Shown here: positions 32,396 through 45,766 of the stretch, in pieces | How the letters are laid out: every line of letters begins with the position of its first letter | Numbering within the stretch: the stretch's first letter is position 1 | NCBI GenBank assembly: GCA_003956705.1 | Contig: QZCP01000490.1 | Span: 177,261-241,260, forward strand | Direction of reading: 5' to 3' | DNA from: Brevipalpus yothersi | Taxonomy: Eukaryota > Arthropoda > Arachnida > Trombidiformes > Tenuipalpidae | Length of the DNA stretch: 64,000 bases | Made by a program: the position numbers and the translations under genes | Notes under the pieces: model-generated | The model's database searches: none | Told to the model about the DNA's origin: nothing | What the model saw: the letters and a program-made list of their open reading frames with translations, nothing else

Positions 32396-35300
32396 TCAAG
32401 TGGATGGCAATTGTCCAGCCACAGGAGGTGTAGATGGAACTGAATCAGCCGATTTAAGTCGATCAGTTTTCACATCATCATAGGCTATAGTGAAAATGCT
32501 CTTCTTTGTCATCAGATCACTATTTTTGAGATTCAATTTTCTTTCCATTCGAGAACGACCGATCCCTGAATCGGAATCAGATTTATCGGAAACATCGGCC
32601 GTCTCAACCATCTTGATGGCTGTCTCCGCTTTCTTTTGGCTTCGCTCATGATGATGCTGCGACTCGGTGTGTTGCCTTGAATTTTCTTCTGAAGGATTCT
32701 CACCATCACCATGATGATGCTTCTCGCCATTGGCTATATAGTGAGTTGCTCCAAAAACAACCCCATCAATTAATCCCATATCAATGTCAGATTGGGTATC
32801 ACTGAGAGGCCTTCCAGTTTCACCTGCATCATCATCACCATCTTCCACAGATCCCGGCAAGCTACCAGACATTCTTTCCTCTCTCTCATTCGCACGATGG
32901 TGATGATGATTTCGTTCATCATCATCAGTTCCATTATCTCGAACTTTTCTCCTCCTCTGATCGGAATGCCTCTCTCGATCAGCATGATCACGATCATCAT
33001 CCGAATAGTGGCCACCTTTGGTACCATGAAATGATGATGGTCCTCCTCTCAGAATACCATGGTGATTATGATGATGCTGGCGATTGCCGTCATCATCGTT
33101 TCGATCATCTCGAACTCTCGCTTCACTAGAACTTCGGAAAGTTTCTCGCTGATTTTTTTGTCGAAAATCTTGTTCACGAAGAGAACCAGCACGTCGAAGT
33201 CGATATCCATCATCTTGAGATATGAATCTTCGCGATGGAAAGCCTTCATCACTTCGTGGTAGAAGATAATAATTGTGACCAGATTCATCGATCACATAGG
33301 CACCTGGATGTGATCTGGGCACATCTCGTACCAATGGATCTCCATACATTGGCTGGGGAATTCGAGCTCTCTTCATTAGAACATATTCCGGATCTGTGTT
33401 GAGATATATTTGCTCATCGCCAACCAATTCCGGTGCTATACGTGATCGCTGATGTCGATTCATTTTGATTCTCTGCATTCTCGATGGCTCATCACCAGAG
33501 CCTGATGATACTTCTCTTTTCGATTCATTATTATTATTGTTTTTGCTCGAATGATGCTTTTTCTTGGTGTTCGATGAAGATTTAACATCACTCACTTCAT
33601 CGACTACCTCACGCATTGTGATGTGTCCATTTTCAGCACGACGTAAGCGACTATGCTTAAAATTTCCATCTTTCGCAATCAATTGTTGATTTCTATAGAT
33701 TAGTCAGAAACGATGTGAGGAATGTTCGCAAAGGCAGAGGAAAGAAAAGAATTGTAGTATCAATAATCAATCGATGAGCGAAGATTGATGAATGAATGAT
33801 GTTAATCAATTAGAGGTTGACATTTCCCTCTTCGATCGGTGAAAACTTACTCTGTCTTACGATCACTTCGATAACATAGACACCATATGCAGAGAAGTGT
33901 GATCAAAAATAAAAGTGTTATAAAAATGAGTAGCAAAATTATCCAAATGACCAGCTCATAATTGTTAGGATGGAGAGCAGCTGTTTGGACATCATTTGTG
34001 GAAGATGATCCTTGACCATTTCCTCCCCCTTCTTGATTGTCACCCTTGATATGCATTCGGTTGATAAGTTTGTCAACATTTCGCAGATCAATCGAACTGT
34101 GTAATGGGTATGATATCCATGTATCGATGCGACTCAGTTTGGGGTTTGATGATTCTGGTCTAACAGAATGGACATGAACTTCAGCTCCAACGATAGAGGT
34201 GAGAGTACTGATTGAAAAACGAATTAATTAATTAATCAAAATCAAGCAATTTTTTTGGCAATGTTTGACCTACTTTTCTATTTCCTCTTTGCGACTCCAA
34301 ACTCGAGATTCATCTTCTTCAATCACAAATGATACAGTTCGATTGAGAAAATCCTTTCAATAGATAATTAGGGAATTTGAGAAAATTCGAGAAAATTAGT
34401 GACCGATAATTGATACATTGTAATGGCTCATTATCGGAAGTTTTTGTCACACTTACTTTATTGTGAATATGAACTTTAATGGTTGAATATCGATATGGAA
34501 TCCCTCGATCATGGGCTCGTACAGTCAGGACAATTGAGGGAAGAACTTCGATACTTCGATCACCAAATGGTGGAACAAATTTGGTGGTTTTTTCGAAAGT
34601 CAATGGAGATCGTATCATTATTTCACCGGTTAGATTGTTGATGGAAAATTTTCCTTGATAATTTCCACCAATAATTTCGTACACCACTTGACTATTCAAA
34701 GTATTGGGTTGATCAGAATCGATTGCTTTTACCATCAAAGGCTGCTGGGTGAATGTCACTAGATCTGGATTTAAAACTGCATCATATCTTGGCTGGACAA
34801 ATTTGGGCTCATTATCATTGGCATCCAAAATTTTTACTATCAATTGGGTAACATTTTTATTGCCAAAACCATTATCATCACGAGCCTCAATGGTCAAAGT
34901 ATATTCGGATGTTAATTCACGATCAATTCCTTCCAATGATTTGAGTGTGATCAAGCCAGTGTTTGGATCTAGTAATAAACTGAGACAATGCTCAATGAGT
35001 ATCATCAAGATTAGACATGTAAAAGTTGTCTAAGATCCTCAGATTTCTTACTTCTTGGCAATTGGTCCATTAATGGAAGTATATTTAACTTTACCAAATG
35101 CACCAGAATCTTTGTCCAATGCTTCTACTTTCAGTAACTTTGTGCCAATCGGAGCATCTTCATACAGGGAAGCTTCATAATTTTGTTGCACAAATTGTGG
35201 AAAATTATCATTCAAGTCGACAACAGTAATTTTACACTGAATTTTAGCTGATAATGGCTTCACCGGTGAGTGATCTGTAGCTATGATCTAGAAATCAAAT

Positions 35301-37690
35301 GAAAATAGAAATCAAAAATTTACAAAAAATTATGCTCAAATCTTTTGCTCCACTCACCGTTAAAATGACCTCTCGAGGTCCAGTCTCATAATCAAGAACT
35401 GGGTTTTTGGATAACAGTGAAAATGTCACTTCTCTCAAGCCCCAATTGGGCTGTATCGTAAAGTGTGTATCACTGTTCAACATTAGATCCATCGTTCCAT
35501 TGAGACCAGAATCTGGATCGGAAACTATGGGCAAACTGTAATTATTCCATCGAACAGCGGTCATTAATGGACTATTTTCTTCAATGAAACCGCTCAGTGT
35601 GGGCGATGTGAATGATGGAGGACGATTTTCGAAAGCAACAATCACAAATGCCACTTGAGCTGTGGTTGAAATTTGTTTCTCATTTATTTTCTCATTTGAT
35701 GCTGATAATTCGGTTGCTTGTATGGAAAGAATGAATGGATTTTGAAGACCAATTATTTTTTTGACAGTGGAAGCTGGATCTTTCAGGAAGACAGTCCCAC
35801 TGGTTCTATTGATCATAAAGTGGGTTGATAGAGGAGCTAATAAAAGATAATTAAAAGAGAGATAGATTTTATCATAATTAGTTATAATTTATTCCAATTC
35901 AATTTATATACTTTTATGGAGCTGTATAACTCACTTGGTGCCAAAGAGTATGCTATTTCACGTCCGATTTCATAATCACCATCTTCAGCGACAATCGTTG
36001 TTATTTGGCTACCCTGAGATGGGAATGAGTGTAAAATTATCTGATATAGAGGGAAGATTTCGAATCTATCTATGAAATTACTCACTGTTAATGCATCTTC
36101 AGAAATTTGGACAACTGATGGAAGATCGATAAACTTTGGAGCAGTGTCTTCCGCATCTTTGATCACAATAATGACATCTATCGTTGCAACGTTTCGAGTA
36201 TCTATCGTTTCGTTTGTCCATGCATTCTATGAGAGAATCAGTTTAATTATTTTACTCGATCTATTAGCCTAGTTCTTTTCATCTTTTGATTTGGAAATGT
36301 ATTTCATAGCACGTGAAAAACTTTTTAATTGGACTCTCTTTATCTTTCTTTCTTTCTACTTACCAGAGCAATAACTGTCATTGGATAAATATTTCGTTTC
36401 TCATAGTCAACATCTTTGACCAGAGAGATAATTGCTTTACTCGTGCCTTTGGGACCAAAAACATAACGGATTGCAAAATTATCAGAGCCCTTTTTGAGAA
36501 CGAAAGAAGATCATAATAAATCTCATTATATTCTATTCTTGCAACTTACGTTGCTTGGTTAGTACTCACGCGAAGTTCGAAAGTTACTGGAAGATTGCTT
36601 GAATCTTTGTCTTTGGCTACTAAGTAGCCGATTGTGGAGTTATGAGGAGAATCCTGTTGACAAAGGTAATTCAGATCCATATTAAGATATCTAACTAGAA
36701 TCAATGAAAATCCTTGATATTTGTCCATTTTTTTACCTCATCAACTGTATATATGGTCCGATAGTCTAAAAATGGAGATGAAATGGCAGCATCTGTTTCA
36801 AAAACCATGATTGTTGAAGGAACTTCGGTGGTCTTGGACCCATCAGTGACGAAAAGAGTTAAATTATACTCTTTTTCCTGGAAATTTTATTAATTTTAAT
36901 TAGGAGTTTTTCTCAATCTTTTTTCAACAATTTTAGCATTTGAGTTCTATCTCTATTCGATTTCTCTTTGGTAGGATAAAATCAAAAATCTTTCACACGC
37001 TCATGACTATGATAGACTTTCGATAGTTACTCATTATAATCAATCGAATGGTCAGTACACCTATAATAAAAGTATGCCCACTAACATTGTTGATCAACTG
37101 GGTGTTCTCAACCTACCCAAGAGTGGTGGGAATAATGGTTTGAGTTTGAGCAAAGAGTAGAAAGAAAACAACAATCTATACCAAATATGATCAAATCCAA
37201 TCTATACAGTGTAAACATAGGAGTGAACATGGAATGGACATAAAAACCCATTCAATGGCACGCAACATGAATCTAAATCAATTGTCCAAAAGTAATTACT
37301 CACCACCAATGGAGCCCGAAGATAAACATCAGCTGTCCTAAAGCCAGCTGATTTAATTTCCAACAATCGACGAGCAAAAGCCTCTCGAACTCCGAACGTC
37401 AGCGCTTTGGCATCAGGATGTGAACCTTTCAACCGATAAATCAGCGTGCCAGGGTTCAAAGATTTTGGCAGTTTCAATATTCTCATATTGTGAGAATAAT
37501 CTATGTTGGGTGCATTTCCAGATACCATTGGAACCACCAAAGTCATCATCAGCCAGCACCAACGAAGAGCACTTTCGTGATCTGGGTATGAGAAAGTGAA
37601 GGAATACTGAGTGTTGTAGCACCGATTGAAAACACAACATTGAGAAGCACGTTCTTCTGTAAAATAGCCTCCTTTGGCTAATAGAGACAT
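32396..37690 (-). CDS. Cadherin, single-pass, about six EC repeats, long cytoplasmic tail
   Basis: Exons (minus): up to 37690-37304, 36877-36737, 36653-36570, 36489-36364, 36226-36086, 36013-35935, 35836-35358, 35287-35052, 34979-34457, 34353-34274, 34207-33851 and 33692-32396 keep one frame, about 1309 aa. A hydrophobic segment (WLMMTLVVPMVSG) is the likely signal peptide. Cadherin linkers DLNDNFPQF, DANDNEPKF and DAEDTAPKF and the strand motif VRAHDRGIP mark the repeats. A transmembrane helix (VIWIILLLIFITLLFLITLL) precedes a tail of about 450 residues rich in His, Asp, Arg and Ser. It is probably a non-classical cadherin of the Cad86C/Cad74A kind; the orthology is weak. The 5' end is uncertain: a good splice acceptor sits at 37582-37583, so the first exon may lie farther upstream. 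Confidence 0.85.
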
Positions 37691-40600
37691 TTCAGAATAG
37701 GATGAAACTATTATGATATTATTGTTATGATTGATTTATAAGAGGGAAGAAGAATTTTCAGTTCGCGATTCGAAATGTTCAGAATTTCGACCAAACATGA
37801 GAATGAATCTAAATGAGTCACGGAATAAAGTATTCGAAAACATGTAGATTTATTGGCAGAATCTTGATTTTTTCTTTCTCTCTTTTGCTGTTTCCATCGC
37901 AATTGTGGCCCACTAATCAATGAAAATGAAATACATGAATTACTAGGAAGGTCTTTGCAAGTCGAGAAACTTTTCGCCTGTAAACACTATCAAGATGTTG
38001 CAATACATAGTCCATCAATCGATTATCAAACATAACTTTAGGAACCATGAAAGCGATCTGAATACCCTCTAAATGTGTGAAACATATTATCATGAGAAAG
38101 TAATAATGGAGAGCCTTGTACAACTCTAGAATCGATAAGTCTGATCTGAAGCTGCCCTTTCGATGCTCATTAATAGAATTTGATTCATGAGAATCAATCA
38201 ATTGACCATGAAAGTAGCCAATGAGAAGGTCGTACTCTGATCATAAGTGCAAGTGAAAAAATGTCCTCAGTCAACAGGATTGATTAATAGCCTGTCCATA
38301 GGAAAAACTGATTTGATTCTACTAGAATGCTATTGAGTTCATAAAAATTTTTCCTATTTTTATACCCTTTTCCAATATTAACAGGACCTTGTGGACACAA
38401 AATCAGCCATCTTAATTATATCTATCAGAATATGGAATCCAACAAAAGTGATTATGATAAGAATTCATGGAGCTAATTTTGACACATCAGCTTCCTCATG
38501 ACTTACACTATTCTCTGTAATATCAGCCTGCAGGATAATGAAGTTCAATGGTTCAAAGAATATGATCAACAAAAATAACGTCACCATGAATGACTACTAT
38601 GAAACTATTTTCGACCATATCAAATTTACATATTCTGAACACTGTCTGATCTGTACTTAATGGTAATCAGAGCGAGTAGGAAGTGATGCTTATTCATCGA
38701 TATTCCCAGTAACCATGAAAGAGCAAATAGAATGGAGTCATGAGAGGTATGAATATTTTCATACCTTGCTATGGATACAGCATGACTGTGAGAGGGGGCT
38801 GATAGTTAATAATGTATGAGAAACATTCGTGAAGAGACTAAATGACTGAATCAAAATTGGAGCAAGTTTAACCGTTATTCTAGTTCAAGTGTTTTTTTTC
38901 GTTGAAAAGTTTCATACTTGTCATAAAAGTGATCACAGAGGAAGAATGTTCTTCTCATCAAGAGAAGCAAAAACTAGGTCTTATTCGAATGTTGATCATG
39001 TGATCAAGATTTTGAAACACATGACTGATTCGAATTGATTGAAGTTTTACATCAGCTGAGCGGATGTCATATTATCTAGTCCCAGTGTGAGACATTCCCA
39101 TTGACCTAAATTATTTCATCTCTCAAATGGATCGATGACATTTTATGATCGATTCTTTTCTCAGTCACAGACAATGCTAATTTGACAAGAATTAACAAAT
39201 CTAACTGTAGTTCCTGTCGAGTATCTTTTCATCACTGAGCATTCGGTTGGTAATGGATTTTTTTCTGTCCAATAATGAATAGATGTCTACTTGGAGTTAT
39301 CTAAAGGTAGAAGAATAGTATAATTTGCACTATTATGAATGAATGTTCGATTAGATTGTCACGATTATTATTATGGTTGGGGTAGGTAGAGGGCAAGTTC
39401 CTGTGGATTCCAGTTTCGATTTCAGGACATTCACTGAACTAGGTTAATGATCATGATTGCACTTGTGTTCATTCACTCATTATTGTGAGCTAGTTTCAGT
39501 CACCAGCCATATTATGTCATTGGAAATATTTTTTCATGGTGAAGAGCAGACATCTAATCATTTCCATCAGAAAAACAAAAAAGAAAACATCCACATAAAA
39601 ACACAAATACCGATTGAGACTGCTATCATTTAGACAAAAATGATTGAAAAATACATGAGCATCCTGGGATGGTTAAAATTTCGGAATCCTGTCATGTCGC
39701 AGCTTGTATTCAACAAAGGCATAGAAACAAAGCTATCTGAAAAATATCCAGCAGAGCTCAATTGTATGATATTCAGGACCATTTTTTCACGACGGCTAGT
39801 GGCAATCATCATGGAAGCTGACCGGAAAAGTGATCAAGCAATTAAAAACTCAGCTTGGGTTCTAGTTTTGCTCTAATTATGGCAAATTATAGCCTATGGC
39901 CTAACACCTACATGTTATACAGGTATACTCGAGCAGTTGGAGCAAAATAACTGCTCCACCATCAGAACTTAGTAGCATTCAAAGATTCTTTTTCATTGAA
40001 TAAACTTCGAACATTCCAGCTCTTTGGGATATTTCAAGAATAAAACATGGTGTGTCACGCTATCATGATGAATACACATGTCAACACTTTTCAACTTTTT
40101 TCAGTTCATGAAATCGAAATTCTGTTGCTTTATTTCCTCGATAACATATATCTATATTTTAATCAATTTTCATCAATGAGAGAAGTCGAAAAAATCGATT
40201 TATGCCTCATTTTTCATAGCACTGGCAAAGTGTTTCATTAGAGTATCATTTGAAAAATTCAGGCATAGTTCTAAGAACCAACTGTCATTTGAATAAACAT
40301 ACTATCTTGAAAATTTACAATAAGACAATAAAAAATTTCAGGTGAAAATGTAATATATTGATCAATTTTTTGTCGATAAAAGTGAAAATGTGTCCGTAAA
40401 ACATCTTGAATTAAACAGCTCTTAACCTTGTCAAAGCATCGTAAATCTTAAAGAAGTGTCAATGATCTTGCTTACCCATCATGTTGACCACACTCATGGG
40501 TCATTCAATTTATTGGAAATCAATTTCACATTGAAGTTCATTGAGGAAACTGTTTTTCAGGTAAGAATGCCCAAAAAGGCGCGTAAATTCACTTCTCGTA

Positions 40601-40870
40601 CACTAGTAGAAGCCTGAAGAAGAAGAAGTTTGTCATCACACACTTTGAACACTTTGAGCACTTTTGAACACTTTCAGGACAGTGGACAATCCGATGGTAA
40701 CCACATGAGCAACAGTAGGGAGATCATGACTGATAGAATAACCCAGTCAAAAGTGAGAGTAACCAAGAGAAGGCAATATTCGTTGGACCTTCCACGAACA
40801 GAGACACCGAAAAATTTTACGCATGGTAAGTCTGATTGGAAGGGAGAACAGAAAAGCATCAAATGCATCT

Positions 40871-40871
<1 letters not shown>

Positions 40872-40941
<70 letters not shown>
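40872..40941. repeat. (CT)n microsatellite
   Basis: About 35 CT units in an uninterrupted run. Confidence 0.97.
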
Positions 40942-40948
<7 letters not shown>

Positions 40949-41451
40949 CAAGCTTCTATCTTTTTATCTCCACGCTGAGCGATAATAGTTGCGATGATTA
41001 CAATCATTATCGACATTCAAATGAGAATGAGAATGATGATAGAAAAAATAAGGAAGAGAGAAAAAAAAGTTCATGTGTTGCGAAAAGTTTTCACCCAGAA
41101 TATGTGTATTGGATAGGAGAGTGAGATGAGATCAATAAATTGAATTATTCAACTACCAATCTTGTTCCTTTCAGATTTGTCAATGAACCTGTGTGATGTA
41201 AATGAGATGCAAAAAGTACGAAGTAATTCTTGTGGGTGGAAAATGGACATTTTTCTCAGAAAGATTTACCGGCCAGTTATAACTAATATCTTTTTGATAG
41301 AGGAACCGTTTACGGGAGGTTTTTTTTCTCAAGGGGGGCTAATGCATCTTATACTCGGATCGATTGGCCAAAATCCCGATGTCTTCCGAACAATCAATCA
41401 AGCTCTACCTGTCAACCCGAATGGAGACAATTTCATGGCTCAATGACCGCT

Positions 41452-41455
<4 letters not shown>

Positions 41456-41507
<52 letters not shown>

Positions 41508-41749
41508 NNNNNNNNNNNNNNNNNNNNNNNNNNNNNNNNNNNNNNNNNNNNNNNNNNNNNNNNNNNNNNNNNNNNNNNNNNNNNNNNNNNNNNNNNNNNN
41601 NNNNNNNNNNNNNNNNNNNNNNNNNNNNNNNNNNNNNNNNNNNNNNNNNNNNNNNNNNNNNNNNNNNNNNNNNNNNNNNNNNNNNNNNNNNNNNNNNNNN
41701 NNNNNNNNNNNNNNNNNNNNNNNNNNNNNNNNNNNNNNNNNNNNNNNNN

Positions 41750-41808
<59 letters not shown>
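41456..41808. repeat. (CT)n microsatellite spanning an assembly gap
   Basis: CT repeats run into 242 N (41508-41749) and out again as TC repeats. The gap is therefore probably more of the same repeat, and its true length is unknown. Confidence 0.95.
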
Positions 41809-41812
<4 letters not shown>

Positions 41813-43691
41813 ACTTAGAACGTATGTAGTTTGGATGAGAGAAAAAATGTTCGCGCGCTCAGTCAGTAGCTATTTTGCAAAATGACACCCCAGGCCTTGA
41901 AGCAGTCACTGGACCTGTGGTTAGCTCATGAGAAGGGGCACACATTGAGGAGCAATTCAGTGGAACTCTCCCCCAAAATGTATGACTTATTTTGTGATGG
42001 TGGGCCAAGCAACATGGTAACATGGTAACAGAATTGGTTGTCAAAGCAACATTTTACAGGGGACAACCAGACGAAGAATGAGGCACTCGCTTGATCAAGA
42101 ACCTTGCTATTCTTTTCACTACCGAAAGAATAACTCAAGAATTGACAAGATTATGGACTGAATGGACTTTCTCAATCAAAGTTCGTCTTCAGGGCATTGT
42201 AGAATACTTTCGAGTGATTGTTAAGGGAACGATGAAGCCTTTTTATCTTTCTTTAAGCAGTCAATTGTGAAGAGTTGCTGAAAAATTTTGAACTTCATAA
42301 TTATAATAAAAAATAAAAAATAACATAATATATTTGACTTAACCCTAAATCAACTTTTCATACCTTTTAGTACACTAGAAAATGTTTCAAAATATCATAA
42401 TAAGCCCAATAGAAGATAACCTGCAGCATTTGGGGCTCATTCTGACCATCTATTCGAGATTCGAATATTCCTCCCACGAACTTTTAATACTATCTTGAGG
42501 CGGTAAATTTCATGCTTACATTATTTAATAGAAATTTTGGTCGATCATCAATAAGTTTATCCATAAATATTGTGGAGTAAGAGGCAGAAAAACAGTAAGA
42601 CCACTTCATCGAAAACCGCTGGAATTTCTAAACAATAAACAAACAAAAGTTCTGCCAGTCTCTCGCTCCGGATCTTCTCAATGTTTAATGCTCTCACCGT
42701 TCATGATGTCGAAGATTTCTTTCGACTTCAAGCAGAGCTTCTGAGACTATACATGTATGCTCTCGAATATTGCTCCAAATCATTCACACGACTGCTCAAA
42801 GTTTATCACTTTTCCCACTAATTAAACCATACAAGGACATTAGATGTCCGAAAGCTAATCAGAGCGAAAAAATCTACAAGTCGTGTGTGAACTAGTTTCG
42901 AGATGAATAATTGAAAGTTCACATAGTCCATTGATGAATTATTGATGATATGAGTGTGGTGTGAGTGTGAAAAGGTGGGTGAAAAGTAATCTCACACTAT
43001 GGTCAAGACCTGAATAGATGATTGTTTGAGGGCAGTTTGTATTAGGAGAGAACAGATTTTTTTCAGAGTATCTGACCTGTGATTTTGGTTAATGATTTCA
43101 CTTTCATCAATGACCATTCACTTTGCCCAAAAACTATTTATATATGTGTATGAAGTTTTGCTGTTTATTTGATTTGCGCTAGGGAAACATACAATGTACT
43201 TTCTCCAGTCCTGCAAATAGCTGGGACTCAAATTCTAAGAATCGAATTGAAACCACCAAGTTATTCATATAAGACCTCAATGAGATTGGGAGTTGAAGCT
43301 TAATCTTCGAGAAGTTATTGAAATTAATCTTTCATAGAGAATTCGAATCTGTTTGGTGAGAAAAATTGATATCTCTACACTGCTGGTCTATTTGAACTAT
43401 AAAGATCTTATCCACGAACTTCGGTGAATAACCTGAAGATCAGTTTGATTGAGGAGCTCTTTATGCTCTTCCGTCATCATCATCTGAGCTTTTGCTAATG
43501 AGTTTTACTGTAAACGCGATGAAATAATATTCAAACGTGATGATATGTTAGGTAATCGATGAGAGAATACCATAGAGAATAGTTCATCAGAGCTTGAAGA
43601 GGTCGATAATTGCATTAGAAGGTTGGTGTACAAATTACAAGAGGTAGATAGCCTCAAAGATATTGCATTCAGTGTCATTGGTAAAAATTTG

Positions 43692-43745
<54 letters not shown>

Positions 43746-44821
43746 ATCTTTCCAAATATTTCAAATATTCAGAACTTTATCACTTTCTGACTTCTGCAAT
43801 GACAGAATGACTGGATATTATTTTTATTACTTTCATACTATCAATAAAATTGCACTACTCAACAAAATGACTGATAAAAGTTTTATTTTGATGATGATGG
43901 AAATAAATTAGATAATCTAAATGAAGATCCATGATTGAGATATAATTACAACAATTCATCAGGCCGAAAAGCTTGAATCAATCAAATATAGCAAGAAAAC
44001 AAGGGTTTCTGGAGAACTGATGCAAATTTTTCTCTTCACAGGACATTTGATTGAATATGAGTTTGGATAATCAGAATTTTTCCTTTCTAAGAATCAATAT
44101 TTTTTGCATAGAAGATCCCTAAAGCTGAGTTATATTAATTGGTATTTTAGTGTTCATAAGACTTCCTGGGATGATTTCTTCCAAGAAGAGCTTATCAAAA
44201 AAACTTCAGACAAAAAATCATGCATTTCATCCCATGTAATCCCATGAAATTCATCCGAGAAAAAGAAATTCAGCTTTTTAAAAACTGAATAAATACAAAA
44301 AATCCAGATTAGTTGAGCTGATAATTGGTGAAAATGTCTCAGCTCATCATTTGGGTTCAAAAATTAGGTCTCGTAATTTAGGAGTTAAAAAATTTTCAAT
44401 AGAACTTGGGATAGAATAATCAGATTTCCTCCCACAGAAAATGGATCGAATATGGATTTCGAAATACTCACCGAGAAAATAGTCAAGTCATAATTTCAGA
44501 ATGTTTCGAACTAGGAAAAATGGTGGCGCTCAGATCCACACTTGAATTCTGTTGTATTTCGAAGTCTTATCGAATGTTCGAACTGAAAACAGCGATACTA
44601 TAATTGATAAATAAATCCAATTAGACAGTCTTTTTGAGTTCCTGTAACCTATCTGTGATCCACAATGATTGGAAAATCTTCTCGATACTCAAGTTAACAA
44701 AAATGATGATGCTCTTTTTTTGATAATTCATTACAATCACCTCCGATGCTGATCGATTGATAATCTCAACTAAATTAACGAAAACAGAAGTGATCTCTTC
44801 CCCTCTCCTAACTAATCTGGA

Positions 44822-45301
44822 ATGATGAATGATCAATCAGAGGCTACTCAGCCTCTTAGTTCAACTTCCCAGAAAATGTCTAAAAGCCTTAATCCAATGA
44901 GCGATTCCAAAGGATTGATCGGACAAGAGTCAAATTTTTTCAGATATTTCTACCTCTCTGTCAAGTGGATGTTCATCGGAATCAATGGAATGTTTTTATT
45001 CTTATTCCTTGGAGCCCTTTTGGGAATCAGTATACGTATCAATTGGGAACCGGAAAATGCTCTCGTTATACTTGGTATCATGTTCGGTATTGTTCTATGC
45101 TTTGTGGCCCTATTTGGTGCTATCAAGGAGGAATGCTACATTGTGTTGACTTTCAATCTATTTGTCAGCGTTATCTATATTGCCTCAGTGTATTATCAAT
45201 GGCGATCTTTGCCTGAAGAAATATTCCTATTTTTTTGTGTCGTATTGTGTTTCCTATTTGCACATCTCATATATCGCAAATATCCTGTACCTAAAGTATA
45301 A
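44822..45301 (+). CDS. Short tetraspanin-like four-helix membrane protein
   Basis: A single-exon frame of 159 aa beginning ATG ATG. Four membrane segments are visible, at about residues 49-71, 80-101, 105-125 and 132-151. TM2 and the loop after it (LGIMFGIVLCFVALFGAIKEE) resemble the TM2/TM3 junction of tetraspanins (GxxGxxxE). The loop between TM3 and TM4 is only about seven residues, so the large extracellular loop and the CCG motif that define true tetraspanins are missing. The N-terminal 40 residues are polar and Ser-rich, probably cytoplasmic. AATAAA lies at about 45428. The function is unknown; a minimal tetraspanin relative or a convergent four-helix protein are both possible. Confidence 0.65.
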   Translation: MMNDQSEATQPLSSTSQKMSKSLNPMSDSKGLIGQESNFFRYFYLSVKWMFIGINGMFLFLFLGALLGISIRINWEPENALVILGIMFGIVLCFVALFGAIKEECYIVLTFNLFVSVIYIASVYYQWRSLPEEIFLFFCVVLCFLFAHLIYRKYPVPKV

Positions 45302-45766
45302 GAAACTGTTCAATTGTCACCTAAATTGGGTATTCTCCTTCACTTGAGAATATTTTATTGTCAAAACACTAAATTGCATATTATACTCTGTTCCATAATT
45401 TCAGGCAGAATCACATTTTCATGGAAAAATAAACTCTCAAAACTGAGCACCAAAAGTCTATTTCATTTCTGAGCCCAGAGTAAGATAAAATCTCATTCCT
45501 GTAGCTTTTCAGAGGAATTCAATCGGGAAATCATTTCAGAATATTGAAAATCCAGATTCGTCAGGGTTGATAGGTATTTGAGATGTAAATTCTTTCCATT
45601 TTACCCAACTATTTAGGCTGAACCAAAGTTTTTCCAAGTATTGGTCAAGAGCAAGAGAGTTCAATTGGAAGAAGGAATATCTTATCAAAAAAATTTATTA
45701 TCTTCAACAAAAATAACAGTTCATATTTTGTTTGAGATTTAGGGCACTTTTGTTTTAGATTGAAAC

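Larger units (their letters stand above)
37691..44821. other. 7-kb region without recognised genes, with assembly gap
   Basis: I see no coding exon that can be supported. It may contain a 5' exon or promoter of the cadherin. It holds long (CT)n runs (40872-40941, 41456-41507, 41750-41808, 43695-43733), a run of N, and near 40640-40680 a short repetition of CACTTTGA-like words. The longest open frames here are the CT repeat itself or AT-rich noise. Confidence 0.5.

Noticed and set aside
32533..33288. Met/Ile-rich open frames overlapping the cadherin tail
   Set aside because: Low-complexity shadows of GAT/CAT codons of the real minus-strand frame.
41364..41885. Open frames of Ser-Leu or Arg-Glu repeats across the N gap
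   Set aside because: Translation of a CT/GA microsatellite and unknown bases, not a protein.
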